From Nansenia antarctica (lineage: Eukaryota > Chordata > Actinopteri > Argentiniformes > Microstomatidae), in contig OZ022340.1 in NCBI GenBank assembly GCA_963989245.1, positions 41,581,076 through 41,645,075 on the forward strand: a DNA stretch of 64,000 bases, read 5' to 3'. The notes beneath the pieces are model-generated. The model saw nothing but the letters and a program-made list of their open reading frames with translations. It searched no databases and was not told where the DNA came from. Every line of letters starts with the position of its first letter. Position 1 is the stretch's first letter. This document shows, one piece after another, positions 31,217-42,292 of the stretch. Made by a program: the position numbers and the translations under genes.

Positions 31217-31622
31217 CTGTTGCATAGAAAATAAGACTGACTTATTTTGAGGTTAGAAAGTTAGCCACCTTCCCCCCAGGCTAAGCTTGATTTAAGAGCT
31301 GTGTTGCTGTGGGAACGAGTCAGCCTTAAGTGTCAGTTGGAAAAGTGCTAACTTTTAAGTAACTTAACTTTTTTTTCCTCCAACTGCTAAGCAGTATACT
31401 TTCCCCCACATTATATTCCTCCAAAAGATAAGTTAAGTTTTCAGCAGAAGAAACGGGAGTTGATCTCTCAGATCTTCCGCCACTAGGTATAGCTGTTTCG
31501 GCCGCCATGTTTTTTTATTCTTCTGTCAAGTGTCTTATTTTACCTAGAATGCACTGCGTGACAGGCTATCTAAGTCAGTCTTACTTTAGCCAGTCATAGG
31601 CTAGCTTTATGCAACAGGAACA
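31217..31622. mobile_element. MITE with CTGTTGCATA ends
   Basis: CTGTTGCATAGAAAATAAGA at the left is opposed by TTTATGCAACAGGAACAG at the right. There are no coding regions. It lies between two minisatellites built on related AAGACTG motifs. Confidence 0.55.
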
Positions 31623-31629
31623 GTTTAGA

Positions 31630-31760
31630 GTCTATAGCAAGACTGACTTTAAGTGAGATCTAAGTCTAAGACTGGGTCTATCTTTATTAAAGTGAGATCT
31701 AAGTCTAAGACTGGGTCTATCTTTATTAAAGTCAGATCTAAGTCTAAGACTGGGTCTATC
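31630..31760. repeat. 39-bp minisatellite, left part
   Basis: The unit is GAGATCTAAGTCTAAGACTG plus GGTCTATCTTTATTAAAGT. Three units precede the solo-LTR-like insertion, and the array continues at 32524. Confidence 0.9.
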
Positions 31761-32523
31761 TGTTGTGCCTCCTAATCTGACACGCCCCCGTGAGCCTCGT
31801 TCTGGCGCCCCCTCCCGGCCGGATTGAGTGGGCCGGATCTCTGGCTCTGTTTGCAGCAGGTGTGGGCTATTACCTTTCAGCCCAGCTGTCCCAATCACCA
31901 CCTGGACAGCCGCCTACTTAACCCTGCTACAGACGGAGATCCAACGCTTGAACATAACTATCTGTATGGCTCCCTCCTTACCCCTGTGTCTCGTTCCGCC
32001 CGAGCTACCCTCTCCTGTGTCTCCCTGGACCCCCTGGACCCTCTCGGACTGATCTCCCTGGCTCGACCCCTGGACACCCCTCTGGACTACTCTCTCCCGG
32101 ATCTCTCTCCCTGGCTCGACCCCTGGACCCCCTCTGACTACTCTCTTCTGGATTTCCCTCCCTGGCTCGACCCCTGGACTCCCCTCTGGACTACTCTCTC
32201 CTGGATCACTCTCCCTGGCCCGACCCCTGGACATTCCCCTTGACTACCCCCTCTGGATCTCGGACTTTGCTCACTAGGGTAGTATCGCAGCACATAATAC
32301 AACACCCCTGACCTCATACACGCACACACACATAGTATAATTACACACCCCATAACTATCGCCTGCATCACACCTTATGTTAGTTTTTCCACTAGTTAGT
32401 GTAGGGCCTATTTCTTTGTGTATATCATCCTTAATAAATCATTGTATATTCTCCTGGCCTCTGTCTCTGTTTCTCTGGGGTTCCACCACATTTGGCTTTT
32501 CCAGTTTTAAGGTGTGCATAACA
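31761..32523 (+). mobile_element. solo-LTR-like insertion (763 bp)
   Basis: It starts TGTTGTGCC, ends GCATAACA, and is flanked by the 5-bp duplication CTATC (31756-31760, 32524-32528) inside a minisatellite, so both borders are sharp. It contains AATAAA near 32433. A tandem CCCTGGCTCGACCCCTGGAC repeat of about 50 bp occupies 32020-32250. There are no coding domains. TG...CA ends plus a 5-bp duplication fit an LTR left by recombination. Confidence 0.75.
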
Positions 32524-33012
32524 CTATCTTTATTAAAGTGAGATCTAAGTCTAAGACTGGGTCTATCTTTATTAAAGTGAGATCTATGTCTAAGACTGGG
32601 TCTATCTTTATTAAAGTGAGATCTATGTCTAAGACTGGGTCTATCTTTATTAAAGTGAGATCTATGTCTAAGACTGGGTCTATCTTTATTAAAGTGAGAT
32701 CTAAGTCTAAGACTGGGTCTATCTTTATTAAAGTGAGATCTAAGTCTAAGACTGGGTCTATCTTTATTAAAGTCAGATCTAAGTCTAAGACTGGGTCTAT
32801 CTTTATTAAAGTGAGATCTAAGTCTAAGACTGGGTCTATCTTTATTAAAGTGAGATCTAAGTCTAAGACTGGGTCTATCTTTATTAAAGTCAGATCTAAG
32901 TCTAAGACTGGGTCTATCTTTATTAAAGTGAGATCTAAGTCTAAGACTAAGTTTATCTTTATTAAAGTGAGATCTAAGTCTAAGACTGGGTCTATCTTTA
33001 TTAAAGTGAGAT
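32524..33012. repeat. 39-bp minisatellite, right part (about 12 units)
   Basis: Same unit as 31630-31760, with ATG/AAG and GTGAG/GTCAG variants. 39 is a multiple of 3, so both strands show long artefactual ORFs. Confidence 0.92.
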
Positions 33013-33711
33013 CGACACAGGACACAGGCAAAAGAGAGCCACGGACTGGAGCAACCTGCAGGGGGTCATCAGCGATGACGGTGACAGTGACTGACAGCTT
33101 GTGACTGACAGCTTGCAACTGACATCCTTCTGTGTAGGTTTTCTCCTCTGCTGGTTAAGGTTAGGGGCAACTTCTACCGATTATCCTTCCGAGGCACATA
33201 TAGTGCAGTGAGTGCAAAGCAAAAGAACAAGGGTAACAAAGTTACCACAATTACCAGTCTATTTTATGATTGTAGAAAATACAAAGTACGTTGTATGTAC
33301 AGTATGTTGATGCTTGTTCAGTTTTTCAGATGTATTTCTACCGTATCTGTTTTCTTCATTAATTGATGACTTATTAAAGGTTTACATAGTTTAAATTCCA
33401 TTGTCAAGCCACCTCCTTTTCATTGATGGAACGATTAAGCGTTATGGAACTCGGAAGCCGTGGTATATCGTGGATATCGGCATGGCTAGCGGGGTGGTTA
33501 GGGAGCGTACCTATGTTCCCCGGGTCCTATGTTCCCCGGTTTTTTTTTATTTAAAAAACAACATACACAAATACATAATCATACTGTGTTTTTTATTTAT
33601 TTATTTATTTTTATTTAAAAAACAACATACACAAATACATACACAAATACATAATCATATGTATCAATGTCAATCATATGTATCAATGTCAATATCAATA
33701 TCAATGTCCTG

Positions 33712-34998
33712 AGGTTGATACACTAATGTATGCTGACGACACTGTACTATTTGTACATGGTCAGACCAAGACGGAGGTAGCTGCTGTACTACCAAATCTA
33801 TGGCTCAGGTGACTACATGGTTGAACCACTGTCGTCTCCAACTTAATGTTTCCAAGACGGTCAGCATGTTTTTTACCAAAACAAACCGTTCTGCTGAAGA
33901 AGCATATGTCATTATCTCAGGGGAACAACTACAAGTTGTGAACGAGTTCAAATATCTTGGGGTGCTGTTAGATTCCAACCTCACTTTTAAGGCACATATC
34001 AAAAAGGTCTGTAAAATTGTCAAGTTCAATCTGTCCAACTTCCGCTTTATAAGGGACTACATGTCAACAGAGGCAGCTACCATGTATGTCCACGCCATGA
34101 TCTTCACACACATCAACTACTGCATAACAAGCTGGTCACAAGCAAATCCCACAACCTGCAAAGCACTCGAGTCACTATACAAACAAACAATCAAAACACT
34201 AGACAAGAAGCCAAGACACTTTCACCACTGCACAATACTGAAGAAACACAACATTCTAAGCTGGGACAATCTGAAAACCTGCACAAACCTCTGCCTTGTC
34301 TATAAAACTATCCACAATTTAGCCCCACCACCACTTAACACCTTCATCTCACGACCAGGAAGTACAGCACGCACCACAAGGGGTGTCACCAGAGGGGACT
34401 GCACCATCCCATTTAGGAGGAGTGCCTTTAGTCAGTCTGCCTGGTCAGTTAGAGGGGCACGTGAATGGAACCTGATTCCAGGGCACCTTAAAGAATTAGG
34501 CACCTTTAAATCATTTAGAAAGCACCTAAAACAGTGGATGATCAACACACACACCTGCCAACATTGAAATGTCCTGTCCTATACCTGTATGTCATGTGTA
34601 CCGCCTGTCTGTGTACCGCCTAACATGTCTTACCTGTACAGTCTGTGTGCTTGTTTTTAGTCTGCTTACCGTGCGTATATGTTGCTTGCTTTTAGTCTGC
34701 TTACCGAATATGTACCCTCCCTTTAACCGCCTATGATTAATGTATGCTCTTTTAACCCCCTATGTTATGCCCTTAAGCTAAATGCTTGTCCTGTCTACTT
34801 TTTTGTGCCTAGGTCTACCTATATTTTATCTTTTAAATGTACTTTTTTCCTCCAGGGAGCCGTATACAACATCATGGCATAGGGACTGCGGATGAAAACT
34901 AGCTTTCGGGCTAACTCTGGCGTATTTACAATTTATTTTTGTTTTATTAATATGCACTGTCCCTTGAATAAATAAATGAATCTGAATCTGAAATCTGA
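33712..34998 (+). mobile_element. LINE (CR1/L2-like), 5'-truncated
   Basis: Starts within reverse transcriptase just before the YADD catalytic box (33733-33744) and ends with a (TGAATC)n/(TGAAA) tail near 34960-34998. AACATACACAAATACATAAT is present on both sides, consistent with insertion into an existing repeat. The 5' truncation is typical of target-primed reverse transcription. Confidence 0.85.
33718..34567 (+). pseudogene. LINE reverse transcriptase C-terminal region
   Basis: YADDTVLFVHG is followed by one frameshift near 33785-33800. The frame from 33800 then runs 255 codons: WLNHCRLQLNVSKTVSMFF, FKYLGVLLDSNLTFKAHI and a C-terminal REWNLIPGHLKEL. This is the thumb and 3' region of a jockey/L2-like polymerase. 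Endonuclease and RT fingers are absent, so it is inactive. Confidence 0.88.
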
Positions 34999-35159
34999 AA
35001 TTTAAAAAACAACATACACAAATACATAATCATATGTATCAATATACATAATATATATTATGTAATAATCAATGTCATAGTATTGTCTCAGCATTTTATA
35101 TAACTCCCTAGATAGATCATTTTCGAGATGGAATTGAAAATCTTATATTCCGAACACCA

Positions 35160-35162
<3 letters not shown>

Positions 35163-35220
<58 letters not shown>
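35163..35220. repeat. (AT)n microsatellite
   Basis: About 28 AT units. (AATAAC)n/(AAT)n tracts follow at 35349-35480. Confidence 0.95.
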
Positions 35221-35226
<6 letters not shown>

Positions 35227-36102
35227 TATTAAATATTTTTTCTATATTTTTGTCAAACGGAATCAAATAAATACAGTAGAGATATCAATCCAAAATATAG
35301 GCTTTTATTGCAACCAACCAAAACAAAATAGACTATGTTTGTGCATACATAATAACAATAATAACAATAACAATATTTAGGCCAATAACAATAACATAAT
35401 AATAACAATAACAATAATAATAATAATAATAACAATAACAAAATTAGGCCAATAACAATAATAATAACAACAACATAGGCCAAAGTGCTATCAAAATAAA
35501 TGTGGAAAAATGAAAAAATCAAAAAGATCTAGCCCATACGGACGCTACGGCTGACAGCCCTCCAGTACGAAGCCAGATCTCTGAGGCCCTGCATATACTG
35601 TCCTTTCAGCCTCAGTAGACGGGCCTCACGCAGCACAGAGACACACTAAATATCAGAGTGCAACATTGTCCCCTGAAACATACAAGTATACTATATCAAT
35701 ATGTTTCTATGCAGTATCAATAGCATCTAATTTAGATTTTTTATTTTAGTTGTTTATCTAAAGAAAATAATATTTTTAAATAATGAATTATCTAAAATAA
35801 TAAATTAAAAACAATCTAAATTATATGCTATTATCAATAGCATACCCCTTTTATAATTAGCATACTGAATTTCATTCTCAGATTTGATATAAAGACTATC
35901 AGAGTTGGGTCATTTGTGGAGACAACCCCAACCCAACTCAACCCAACCCTACTTGGTGAAGACAGGAACCACAGGCCACCGGTGAAAATCACAGGCATAT
36001 GGGCTACCATGTCAGGTAAAATAGTCTTACTGAAATACCTTGTATAAAAAATATTGATGGGAATCTATAGCCTACCTTAATACTTGATGTCTTTTATTTT
36101 CA

Positions 36103-36290
36103 GAGAATCCACAGCTCCTGTTTGAAGGGACCGTGTTCCTGCCACTCCACAGAGAAGATCCCCTGACAGGCTGTGAAGAGTACAAGGAGGGAGCAAAGCT
36201 TCTCTTCCCACCCTCAGCCATCACTGACACCCTCCTGTTCCTACATCATAAATGTTTTTGGGAACCACGCCAACTTGTTGGGATAGGTAT
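36103..36290 (+). other. unassigned exon-like segment
   Basis: A pyrimidine tract plus CAG at 36093-36103 precedes about 185 open bases that end at GGGATAG|GTATGA. The translation includes TVFLPLHREDPLTGCEEYKE and LLFPPSAITDTLLFLHHKCF. It resembles no family I can name. It could be a transposon exon or a stray host exon. Confidence that it is coding is low. Confidence 0.3.
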
Positions 36291-36644
36291 GAATTCAACT
36301 GCCACCAATGGGCAATACTGTGAAATTGTTGATAAAAGAGTAGTCCACAACATCAGGAACACATGCTACCTGAAGAATACGTTTCTCCACTCTCATATGG
36401 AGTAACTCTCCCATGTCACACTGTAATGGTGGTCATTGTAGTCTGTCTGGGATGGAGGATGTCAGTGTAGTCTCTTTCAGAAGGACAGTTTAGTCTCTCT
36501 GTGGTGGAGGGGAATCTTGGGGGAGTTGTTACACAACACATTCTTGTTTATTTATTTATTTGTATTTTAAATAATTAGAGCAACCTGGTCTCACACGGCA
36601 GACGTCAGAATTCGACGTTTATGGACAAACGTATATTTTTTAAA

Positions 36645-37031
36645 TGTATTTGTTTTTCAGATTTTATCCCTTTTTTTCACCCAATTTGGTATCTAATTGA
36701 ACCCAACCTAGCATCCAATTATCCCCTGCCTATTGCGTAGGATCCGCCGCAGGACCCCGTGGCCGGCAGCCCCAGAGGAGATTGCCAGGCAGACTAGCTG
36801 ACTGGCTCCTCGAGCCCAGCACCGTTATTGCGGCACCCCGGGGGCGCTGTTGCGCGACGGATCCTTGTCTGGAAATAGTCCTATACCGCCCTCTGGAGCG
36901 GCCGCTCAATATGCCGCTCCCTGTGTGCCTCGGCCATATCCGGGTCTGGCGAGACCGGGATTCGATCCCAGTCCCCGGTGGGCAGCTTGCACTAGTGGCT
37001 AGTGCTTAGACCGCTACGCCACCGCAGGGCT
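36645..37031 (-). mobile_element. tRNA-derived SINE
   Basis: On the minus strand the head reads GGTGGCGTAGCGGTCTAAGC, with an A-box-like segment at 37016-37003. A B-box (GGGATCGAATCCC, 36969-36957) lies 34 nt further. The body ends in an AT-rich tail (GGGTGAAAAAAAGGGATAAA). Spacing and boxes fit a pol III tRNA-type SINE. Confidence 0.75.
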
Positions 37032-37034
37032 TAA

Positions 37035-37480
37035 ACGTCGAATTCTGACGTGAGATCGCATCCAAACGTCGAATTCCGACATGACATTCGCATCCAAACG
37101 TCGAATTCCGACGTGACATTTGCATCCAAACGTCGAATTCCGACGTGACATTGGGGTATCTCGTTCTGATAGCGCAGGGGTGCGCCTGTTATGTGCGCCT
37201 GTCGGGGCTTCTCTCGGGATTATTCCATTTTGAATTGCACTTGCATTAATTAGTTAGGCCACATTTAGGGTTAGGGTTAGGGTTAGGGTTAAGGTTAAGG
37301 TTAGGGTTAAGGTTAGGGTAACCATAGGGTTTCCAATTCAAAATGGAATAATCCCTAGAGAAGCCCCGACAGGCGCACATAACAGGCGCACCCCTGCGCT
37401 ATCAGAACGAGCTACCCCAATATCACGTCGGAATTCGACGTTTGGATGCAAATGTCACGTCGGAATTCGACATTTGGGCC
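37035..37480. repeat. large imperfect palindrome with telomere-like loop
   Basis: Arms 37150-37245 and 37330-37420 are reverse complements with few mismatches. Outside them CGTCGAATTCCGACGT-type palindromes repeat (four left, two right). The loop holds (TTAGGG)n/(TTAAGG)n at 37265-37320. Confidence 0.85.
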
Positions 37481-38102
37481 GAGGTCCAATAGTGTCCTAC
37501 CTACAAAAGGTTTTGTACATATAATCATTTTGTTCATATAATAATGTTGTACACATAATCATTTTGTTCTGTATGTATAATAGTTCCTGCAATTTCCTGT
37601 AAATGTCTATCAATTAGTAATCCACAGTATGATTATGTATTTGTGTATGTTGTTTAAAAAAATAAAATAAAATAAAAACACAGTATGATTATGTATTTAT
37701 GTATGTTGTTTTTTAAATAATAAAAATAAAAAATAAAAAAAATAAAAAACTCACGGAAGCGGGGAACATAGAACCCTTTTTCGGAAGCGGGGAACATAGA
37801 ACCTTTTTTTTTTTTTTTCTTAAGAAATCGGGGAACATAGGACCCGGGGAACATAGGGATGACCCCGGTGGTTAGGCACAACTCCCTAGCCGTGCCGATA
37901 TCCACGTTATACCACGGCTTCGAGTTTCATAACGCTTTTATACAACGGTTACCACATTTATCTATCAATATTTCACAAAAGATAGACAAGACAATTAATG
38001 TATTTTAATGGAACTATGTTTTATCAAGTGTATTAATCCGTTGAACAGTTGTTTATCGGTTGCTAAGCAACGGTAAGAATGTAACTTCGATAACGGTAAT
38101 AT

Positions 38103-38369
38103 TGTAGCGTTGTCATAAACCAGACGGAGGGTTCTTGATTTCCAGCTTTAATCTCAGTACTTACAAGTTATAACTCTCTTAATATCACACTCAATCTTAA
38201 CCAACATCCAGCACTCAATCCTCTCGTCTCACTCTCCCGCTCTCTCTCCCCAGTCTCTCCTCTTCCGTTCCCAGCCCCAGAACCCTCCCTCCCCCGGATG
38301 AACGTCATCCAACAACAACAACTCTTAAAGCCACAGTAATGTTAACCCACTAAAACTCAGTCCGTTACA
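38103..38369 (-). repeat. gypsy-2 3' LTR (267 bp)
   Basis: Starts TGTAGCG and ends GTTACA in plus orientation. The adjacent internal side reads, on the minus strand, TTGTGGGGGGGAGGTAG, a purine-tract primer. Confidence 0.9.
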
Positions 38370-40025
38370 CTACCTCCCCCCCACAAAGTCACTCGCCCCG
38401 AGTGACCACTCAAAGTCTCTCAGGTACCTTGGGGGCCTTACTCTCCTCTGGGGCCACCTGGGGGTGGGGGGGTGGGTGGGCGACAGTTCATCGGGGGGGA
38501 AATCGGTTGGGGAGGGGCGGGGGTACGACACTCCATGGGGGGGGGGATTTGGCGGGGCGGGGAGGGGGGGTGATAGTCCATTGGGGGGGGGGGTTGGGCG
38601 GGGCGGGGGGGTGAAACTCCATCGGGGGGGGGGATTTGGTGGGGCGGGGAGGGGGGGTGATAGTCCATTGGGGGGGGGTTGGGCGGGGCGGGGTGGGGTC
38701 TGGTGCTCAACCCGGTTACCGCGCCGTTCACCCCCTTCTCCTGGGGGGGTGCCCGTGCCACGGTAGGGGGCCAGTCTATCTCGATGCAGGGCGACTCTCC
38801 TACCTCTTGGCGGCAGCTGGACCCTGTACACGACTTCGCTCAGTCTCTCGAGGACCCTGCAGGGCCCCATCCACTTGCTGTCTAGTTTGGGGCACCTGCC
38901 TTTCTTTCTCTGGGGGTTGTAAACCCAGACCAGCTCCCCGGCCATGAAATGCTGCCCTTTGGTGTGCACGTCGTAGTTCCTCTTCTGTCTCGCCCCTGCA
39001 CTCCGCAGTTGTTTTCTGGCGAACTCGTGGGCGCACTCCAGTCGATCCTGCAGCTTTCGGGCATATTCCAGCCCCGGGGGGTCCGCCGGGGGGTCGGGCG
39101 GTCTGCCCAACATCATCTCAGCCGGGGTCCTAATCTCCCTGCCCAGCATGAGAAGTGCGGGGGAGCAGGAGGTGGAGTCTTGCGTCGCAGACCGGTACGC
39201 CATCAACACCAGGGGGACATGCGCGTCCCAGTCTCGCTGGTGTTTAGCCGTCACTATGGCCAGTTGCTGTCCCAGCGTGCGGTTAAATCTTTCAACTAGT
39301 CCGTCGCTTTGTGGGTGGAGGGGTGTGGTGCGGGTCTTGTGGGAGCCAAGCTTTTCGCACATGGCCGCAAACACGCGAGATTCAAAGTTCCTGCCTTGGT
39401 CGGTGTGAATGACCTCAGGGACCCCCAGTCTGCTGAACATCCCCTCCACCAGTGCATCCACTATTGTCTCTGCTTCTTGGTCCGGCAGGCAGTACGCCTC
39501 CGGCCACTTTGTGAAATAATCCATGGCAGTGAGGATGTAGCGGTTTCCTTTGTCTGAGCAAGGAAACGGCCCTAGCACGTCAATCCCCACTCTCTCCATG
39601 GGACAGCCTGTGGGAAACTGCTGGAGTTGGGCGTGAGATGTGCCCGTGGGGCCTTTACGTGCTGTGCAGCTGTCACAGCGGCGGCAGTAGTCCCCCACGT
39701 CCCGCCCATGTTGGCCCCAGTAGAACCCCTGACGAAGGCGGCGGAGCGTTTTGCTGACCCTGAAATGACCAGATCCAGGGGCTCCGTGGACTGATTGTAG
39801 TACCGTTTCCCGCAGGGTCCTGGGTACGACCACCTGCCACAGCGTCTCTCCTGTGGCCGCGTCTTTCCACCCCCTCTGCAGTACCCCGTCACACAGGCGC
39901 AGGTTGGTAAACATACTCCACAGCCCCTTTGTAGCCCTTGAACACAGGCCGATCTCTTCCAACCGGGGTTGGTGTTGCGCCGCTACCCACGTGAGCACGG
40001 GCCCGATGTCAGCATCCTCTTCCTG
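38370..40025 (-). pseudogene. gypsy-2 integrase (separated by a nonsense codon)
   Basis: Same frame as the upstream Pol, separated only by the TAA. It contains the zinc module HGAPGSGHF..YCRRCDSC, the D-D-E core (GIDVLGP, TDQGRNFES, VERFNR) and a GPY/F-like module (KWMGPCRVLE). The C-terminal tail is a proline-rich repeat (PPPNGLSPPLPAPPNPPP) encoded by a G-rich minisatellite on the plus strand. Without readthrough it is not made. Confidence 0.88.
38455..38760 (-). repeat. coding minisatellite in gypsy-2 tail
   Basis: Plus strand GGGGGGGATTTGGCGGGGCG with GGAGGGGGGGTGATAGTCCA variants, five to six units. It encodes the Pro-rich end of integrase. Poly-G slippage has varied unit lengths. Confidence 0.85.
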
Positions 40026-42292
40026 TTAGCGTCTCCACTCTCCCGCGTCGATAGCTGTTAGGGCCGCTGCGGCGCATCTCACCCCATGTCGCAGCTGCTC
40101 CTCCTCCCGCACCTCTCTTCTTTCACAGTAGGTACAGCCGTCAGTGGCGCAGGGCCGGCGGGAAAGCGCGTCCGCGTTTCCATGCTGTCTACCCGCACGG
40201 TGGATCACGTTGAAGTCGTACGCCTGTAGCTCCTCGATCCAGCGTGCCAGCTGGCCCTCTGGCTCTCTGAAGGTCATGAGCCACTGCAAGGCGGAGTGGT
40301 CACTCCTGACTGTGAAGTGGAGGCCCCCGAGGTAGTACTTGAAATGTTGGACAGCCCTGACCACGGCGAGCAGTTCCCGCCTGGTGACGCAGTAGCGGCG
40401 TTCATGTTTGTTGAGTGATCCGCTGTAGTACGCCACCACCTTCTCCCCCTCCGAGGTCACCTGTGACAGCACCGCCCCCACGCCGACATTGCTGGCGTCC
40501 GTGTCGAGTATGAAGGGCAGGGTGGGGTCGGGGGGGGTGAGGATGGGGGCCTCCAAGAGGGCCTTCTTCAACGAGGTGAATGCTCTCTGGCACTCGTCTG
40601 TCCAGATGAACTTCTCCCTGGGCCGTTGTAGCCGGAACAGGGGCGCGGCTATGGTGGAGAAGCCCCTCACAAATCTCCTGTAGTAGGAGGCTAGTCCTGT
40701 GAAACTTTTCACTTCGGAACTGGAGCTGGGGGTGGGCCAGTCTTCCACCGCTTGCACCTTCTCCTGTGTGGTGCTGATACCGCCAGACCCCAGCTTGTGC
40801 CCCAGAAAGTTGACCTCCCGTCTCATGAAGTGGCATTTCTGGGGGTTTAGCTTCAGACCCGCTGCAGCCACCCTCTCCAGCACGCGTCTGAGCGCCCTGA
40901 GGGCCGTCTCGAATGATTCTCCATGGGCCAGGATGTCGTCCAGATATACGACGCACTCCTGGCGGGGGATCCCAGCGAGCACGTTGTCCATTAGTCTCTC
41001 GAATGTGGCGGGTGCATTGCAGAGGCCGAAGGGAAGAACTTTGAACTGCCACAGGCCCCCGTGTGTGACGAAGGCGGTTTTGGGTCTGGCGTCGGGGGTG
41101 AGGGGGACCTGCCAGTATCCGCTGCGTAGATCCAACAACGTGAACCAGGAGGACCCCGCCACCGCATCGAGGGACTCGTCGACTCGTGGGAAGGGATAGG
41201 CGTCCCTTTTGGTCACGCCGTTGAGGCGTCTGAAGTCCACGCAGAAGCGCCAGTCGTCCTTTGTTTTCTTGGGGACCATGACGATTGGGGCGGCCCAGGG
41301 GCTGGTGGAGGGTTCAATGAGACCCGCACGCTGCATGTTCTGTAACGCCTTCTCTGCCGCTGCCTGTCGAGCCATCGGCAGGCGTCGGGGTCTCATCCTG
41401 ATGGGTGGAGCATCCCTCGTATCGATGCTGTGTTGGGCTAGGTGGGTCTGTCCCACGTCGTCCTCTGACAGGGAAAAACTGTCCTTAAACTCTAATAACA
41501 GTTGCCACAGTAGGCCCTGTTCAACATGCGACAGTCCATCACAGTTCCCCTGCCACACCTCCCTCACGACCGAGACCCTCTCTCCGTCTTCTCCCCCCCC
41601 CTTACCAGTGGGCGCAGCGGGTGTGGGGTGCGGTTGCGCCTCTGTGGTGGTGGGTGGGGTATGGGGCAGTATCGGGTGTCTATCCGGGACGCCGCCGGAA
41701 GTCGTGTTGGCCGCTGTCTCAGTTGTCAGTACTGCAACGGTGGGGGTCGGGGAACATTTCGGCGGGGTGGGTTGTCTAGTCATCTGCACTACGTGTCCGT
41801 CTGGGAATGTGAGTGTCCCCCTCCGGGTGCTAATCACACAGTCCAGTCTTTCGAGCACGTCCAGTCCCAATATGCAGTCTTCTAGATCCGCTACCCATAC
41901 TGGGCAGTGAACTCTCTCCCTCCCGACCCCCACAGTCTCAAATGCCTCCCCCACCATGGGTGCCCTGTCCCCAGTCACTGTCTGTAATCTCACCGTGGTG
42001 GGTAAAACTGTGGTCCCGCTCCCCACCGCGTCGGGTCTCACCAGGGTGGCCGATGATCCCGTGTCGACGAGGGCGGAGCAGCATATCCCCCCAAATGTCA
42101 CCGGGGCGTACCAGCAGTTTCCCGTCCCGGCCCGGCCCAGCATGACGACCTGCACCTGCTGGCCGCCCCCACCCTCCCCTGTTTGTAATGTCCCCACCTG
42201 GTTGTGTCGTGTTGTCTCCCCGCCTGTGCGGGGTCGGGACGCCGCCCCGGGGAGTCGCACCGTCCCGGTTATGCGTTCCCCATACCGTTTCC
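40026..42292 (-). CDS. pol: gypsy-2 Pol part 1 (protease, RT, RNase H)
   Basis: The open frame holds protease (ALVDTGSSATLV), then RT with FRRLN and VYLDDIL. RNase H contains FILDTDASNVGVGAVLSQ and YSGSLNKHERRY, followed by the tether HRAGRQHGNADALSR. The order is Ty3/gypsy. It ends at an in-frame TAA (40028-40026) just before integrase. The upstream part from 42347 is entered by -1 frameshift from gag. Apart from the terminal nonsense codon the catalytic residues look complete. Confidence 0.9.

Larger units (their letters stand above)
33401..37965. mobile_element. composite region bounded by about 300-bp inverted repeats
   Basis: 33430-33660 (AGCCGTGGTATATCGTGGAT, CCTATGTTCCCCGGGTCCTA, ACATACACAAATACATAATC) recurs inverted at 37610-37950. 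Between lie a LINE end, an AT microsatellite, a SINE and a large palindrome. Either a long-TIR (foldback) transposon that collected insertions, or two opposed copies of one repeat. A third partial copy of the GATATC hairpin lies at 44638-44670. Confidence 0.55.

Noticed and set aside
32507..33118. Two opposed ORFs of about 200 codons
   Set aside because: A 39-bp minisatellite divisible by three keeps both strands open.
36645..37031. Functional tRNA gene
   Set aside because: A and B boxes are present but no cloverleaf; the SINE body and AT-rich tail follow.
37265..37320. True telomere or chromosome end
   Set aside because: Only about 55 bp of mixed TTAGGG/TTAAGG flanked by palindrome arms and ordinary sequence on both sides.
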